A stretch of DNA of 8,162 nt from G963674665 sp964609625 (GTDB lineage Bacteria; Desulfobacterota; Desulfovibrionia; Desulfovibrionales; Desulfovibrionaceae). Of the stretch, positions 5,877 to 8,162 are shown piece by piece. The position numbers and the translations under genes are program-made. Under the pieces are notes generated by a model that did no database searches, was not told the DNA's origin, and saw nothing but the letters and a program-made list of their open reading frames with translations. Each line of letters starts with the position of its first letter. Within the stretch, counting starts at the first letter, position 1. The DNA lies in the NCBI GenBank assembly GCA_964609625.1, contig CAZSRS010000084.1, forward strand, positions 1 to 8,162, read 5' to 3'.

Positions 5877-8114
5877 ATGACCCCCAACTTCCAAAAACTC
5901 ACCACGCTCCTGTCCGAACTCTTCCAGATGGATCGCGCGGACCTGGATTTCGGCATCTACCGCATCATGAACCAGAAGCGCGAGGAGGTCTCGCAGTTTC
6001 TGGAGCACGAACTCCTGCCACAGGTGCGCGAGGCCTTCGCCGAATACGAGTCCTCGGGAAAAGCGGAAAAGGAGAAGGAACTCGCCGAGACCGTCAAGGC
6101 CATCGAAAACGCGGGCATGGACCCGGAGCAGAGCCCCAAGGTGCGGCAGTTGCGAGACGAACTCGCGGCCATTGTGGACGTCGCCGCCCTGGAAGACGAA
6201 GTCTACTCCCACCTCTGCACCTTCTTCCGCCGCTACTACAAGGACGGCGACTTCCTCTCCCTGCGGCGCTACAAGGAAGGCGTCTACGCCATCCCCTACG
6301 AGGGCGAGGAGGTCAAGCTGCACTGGGCCAACGCGGACCAGTACTACATCAAGTCCAGCGAAAACTTCCGCGACTACCTCTTCACGCTCCCGGACGGCCG
6401 GCGCGTGCAGTTCAAGCTGGTGGACGCCGACACCGAGCGCGACAACAACCGCGCCCAACAAGGCGGGGAGCGTCGCTTCATCCTCAACGCGGACACCCCC
6501 TGGCTGGAGCATGAAGACCAACCCGGAGCAGACGAGGCCGTCCTGATCCTGCGCTTCGAATACCGCCCCGATGAGCAGAAACGCAAGCAGGCCGAGCTGA
6601 ACGCCGATGCTGTCCAGCGTCTGCTCAACGATCCCGCCCTGCGTGCCTGGATCGGTGGGCTCGGCCAGGCCAGGGGCACGGACGCCGCCCCCAACCGCAC
6701 GCTGCTGGAAAAGCACCTCACGGACTACACGGCCAGGAACACCTTCGACTACTTCATCCACAAGGACCTGGGCGGCTTTTTGCGGCGCGAGCTGGATTTC
6801 TTCATCAAGAACGAGATCATGCACCTGGACGACATCGAGAGCGACAGCGCCCCCCGCGTGGAGCAGTACCTGGACAAGATCAGGGCCCTGCGCCGCATCG
6901 CGCACAAGATCATCCGCTTCCAGGAGCAGTTGGAGAACTTCCAGAAGAAGCTCTGGCTCAAGAAAAAGTTCGTGGTGGAGACCAACTGGTGCGTCACGTT
7001 GGACCGCGTGCCCGAGGAGCTCTACCCCGCCATTTGCGCCAACGACGCCCAGCGCGAGGAGTGGGTGCGGCTCTTCGCCATCGACGCGATCAAACCGGAG
7101 AAGGACCAGCAGAGCCGGCAGAGCCAACAGGCGTCCTTGTTTGATCAAGCGCCAACCCCGGCCTACTCCGTGCCCCTGACCATGGAGTTCCTCAAGGCCA
7201 ACCCCTTCCTGGTGCTGGACACCAGATTCTTTGACCAGGACTTCACACGCGCGCTGCTGGCCGGCATCGAGGACATCGACGCCCAGTGCGACGGGGTGCT
7301 GCTGCACGCGGAGAACTTCGGGGCCTTGCAGTTGTTGCGGGAGCGGTATCGTGAGCGGGTGAAGTGTGTGTACATTGATCCGCCGTATAATACTGGTGGG
7401 GATGGGTTTGCATATAAGGATCGGTATCAGCATTCGAGCTGGATGAGCATGTTCGTAGACAGAACTGCTCAAGCTAAAAGATTGATGAAAGAGGAATCTG
7501 TATTTTTTTGTAGTATAGATGATATTGAACAAGCCTGTGCAAAATTATGTTGCTCAGATGTATTTGGAAAAGATAACTTCATAACAACAATCATTTGGCA
7601 AAAGCGTTACTCTCCTGCAGGTGACTCAAAGTGGTTTAGTGAAGACCATGATTATATACTTTGCTTTTCGTATAATATGCAAAGTTGGTTTCCTGTCAAG
7701 CTAGAGAGGAAAAAACAAAGCAACGATTCTTATAGGAATCCTGACAATGACGAGCGTGGAGCATGGAAGGCTGATAACTATAAATGCAACAAAACTGCTG
7801 ACGAGAGGCCTTTCCTGTATTATCCCATTAAAAATCCTACAACAAATGAAGAAATATGGCCTAATCGGAATGCAGTATGGAGATACAACAAAGAGCGACA
7901 TGATAAAAATGTCTCTGAGAACAGGGTGTGGTGGGGGCTCGATGGCACAAACAGTGTTCCTGCTTATAAACGTTTTTTATCAGAAGTTGGAGGTCGTGTT
8001 CCTCAAACTATATGGAGTCACGATGAAGTTGGTCATAATCAAGATGGCATACGTCAACTTCGGGCTTTAATTCCAAATACACTTTTTTCTTCCCCCAAAA
8101 CTACTGATTTGTAA
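5877..8114 (+). CDS. Type III Mod-like site-specific DNA methyltransferase, truncated at its 3' end
   Basis: This would transfer a methyl group from SAM to an adenine N6 (or cytosine N4). Residues 1-490 are a long amino-terminal region (ADLDFGIYRIMNQKRE at 21-36; helical, charged 55-110; conserved-looking DYFIHKDLGGFLRREL at 290-305) not present in short Mod proteins. Motif IV is DPPYNTGGDGF (501-511), preceded by VKCVYI. A target-recognition region follows (about 565-715), and the frame ends at ...LFSSPKTTDL, then TAA. In this class (motif IV before motif I) the SAM-binding FxGxG motif lies further on, so the product lacks it and should be inactive. Start: ATG 5877 is the first after an in-frame stop, with GGTGAC just upstream. 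Third-position GC drops from about 92% (residues 441-476) to about 22% (residues 525-560), a mosaic gene. Neighbours indicate pairing with the SNF2 helicase and probably a Res-like helicase beyond the window. Confident of the family; the cause of truncation is inferred to be an insertion sequence. Confidence 0.88.
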   Translation: MTPNFQKLTTLLSELFQMDRADLDFGIYRIMNQKREEVSQFLEHELLPQVREAFAEYESSGKAEKEKELAETVKAIENAGMDPEQSPKVRQLRDELAAIVDVAALEDEVYSHLCTFFRRYYKDGDFLSLRRYKEGVYAIPYEGEEVKLHWANADQYYIKSSENFRDYLFTLPDGRRVQFKLVDADTERDNNRAQQGGERRFILNADTPWLEHEDQPGADEAVLILRFEYRPDEQKRKQAELNADAVQRLLNDPALRAWIGGLGQARGTDAAPNRTLLEKHLTDYTARNTFDYFIHKDLGGFLRRELDFFIKNEIMHLDDIESDSAPRVEQYLDKIRALRRIAHKIIRFQEQLENFQKKLWLKKKFVVETNWCVTLDRVPEELYPAICANDAQREEWVRLFAIDAIKPEKDQQSRQSQQASLFDQAPTPAYSVPLTMEFLKANPFLVLDTRFFDQDFTRALLAGIEDIDAQCDGVLLHAENFGALQLLRERYRERVKCVYIDPPYNTGGDGFAYKDRYQHSSWMSMFVDRTAQAKRLMKEESVFFCSIDDIEQACAKLCCSDVFGKDNFITTIIWQKRYSPAGDSKWFSEDHDYILCFSYNMQSWFPVKLERKKQSNDSYRNPDNDERGAWKADNYKCNKTADERPFLYYPIKNPTTNEEIWPNRNAVWRYNKERHDKNVSENRVWWGLDGTNSVPAYKRFLSEVGGRVPQTIWSHDEVGHNQDGIRQLRALIPNTLFSSPKTTDL

Positions 8115-8162
8115 GCGATCACGGGGTCTAGACTTTCTCTAAATAGTGCACATTTTTTGTCT
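8111..8162. mobile_element. Putative left terminus of an insertion sequence interrupting the methyltransferase
   Basis: The conserved methyltransferase reading stops making sense exactly here. From 8111 the sequence begins GTAAGCGATCACGGGG, carries an 8-bp palindrome GTCTAGAC (8126-8133), then AT-rich DNA. None of the three frames continues toward a SAM-binding motif, so a simple point frameshift is unlikely. Known: IS66-family ends start with GTAA and make 8-bp target duplications, which would make 8103-8110 (ACTGATTT) the duplicated target. A TG-starting end at 8110 (IS21- or IS3-type) is an alternative. Only 52 bases are visible, with no transposase, so the family is tentative. Confidence 0.42.

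Noticed and set aside
5844..7532. 562-codon open frame on the minus strand
   Set aside because: It lies antisense to the GC3-rich part of the methyltransferase, where stop codons are rare on the opposite strand. Its peptide is Val/Leu/Glu-biased without any motif, while the sense frame has clear methyltransferase motifs.
2352..8114. Assignment to type I DISARM (SNF2 helicase plus adenine methylase)
   Set aside because: No drmA, drmB or drmC is visible and the methyltransferase is Mod-like with DPPY after a 500-residue lead; DISARM remains only a distant comparison.

Overview
The window looks like an accessory-genome segment of a GC-rich proteobacterium. Desulfovibrio-like sulfate reducers are a reasonable guess, because composition and the 'MFSR' polyvalent-protein style fit, but nothing here fixes the taxon. 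No rRNA, tRNA or CRISPR array was seen.

Left part (52-2217, minus strand): the carboxy-terminal portion of a large phage/conjugative-element 'polyvalent' protein. It has a low-complexity head, a short coiled coil, a BECR-type nuclease-like domain and a carboxy-terminal polyvalent-protein domain, with 'MFSR' marking both domain junctions. Third-codon-position GC shows that the real coding frame changes near position 2067. The 5' end of this gene is therefore probably frameshifted or wrongly bounded, and it stops abruptly next to the rightward genes.

Right part (2352-8111, plus strand): a probable DNA-modification/defence operon. A complete 954-residue SNF2-family helicase comes first. An unrecognised, AT-richer 174-residue protein follows after 55 bp. 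After another 80 bp comes a type III Mod-like DNA methyltransferase with a very long amino-terminal region. Known gene neighbourhoods of this kind usually end with a DEAD/DEAH (Res-like) helicase or nuclease; none is in view, and it would lie past the right edge.

The methyltransferase is broken. It contains DPPY (motif IV) and the target-recognition region but stops at 8112 before the SAM-binding FxGxG motif. The sequence from about 8111 starts GTAAGCG and looks like the terminus of an insertion sequence. The same gene shows a sharp fall in third-position GC just after DPPY, as expected if its specificity region was swapped in from a different genome. The system has thus probably been assembled from parts and then disabled in its modification arm, while the helicase arm remains open.

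Bases 1-51 contain no gene I can support. Intergenic stretches are all short: 2218-2351, 5217-5271 and 5797-5876.
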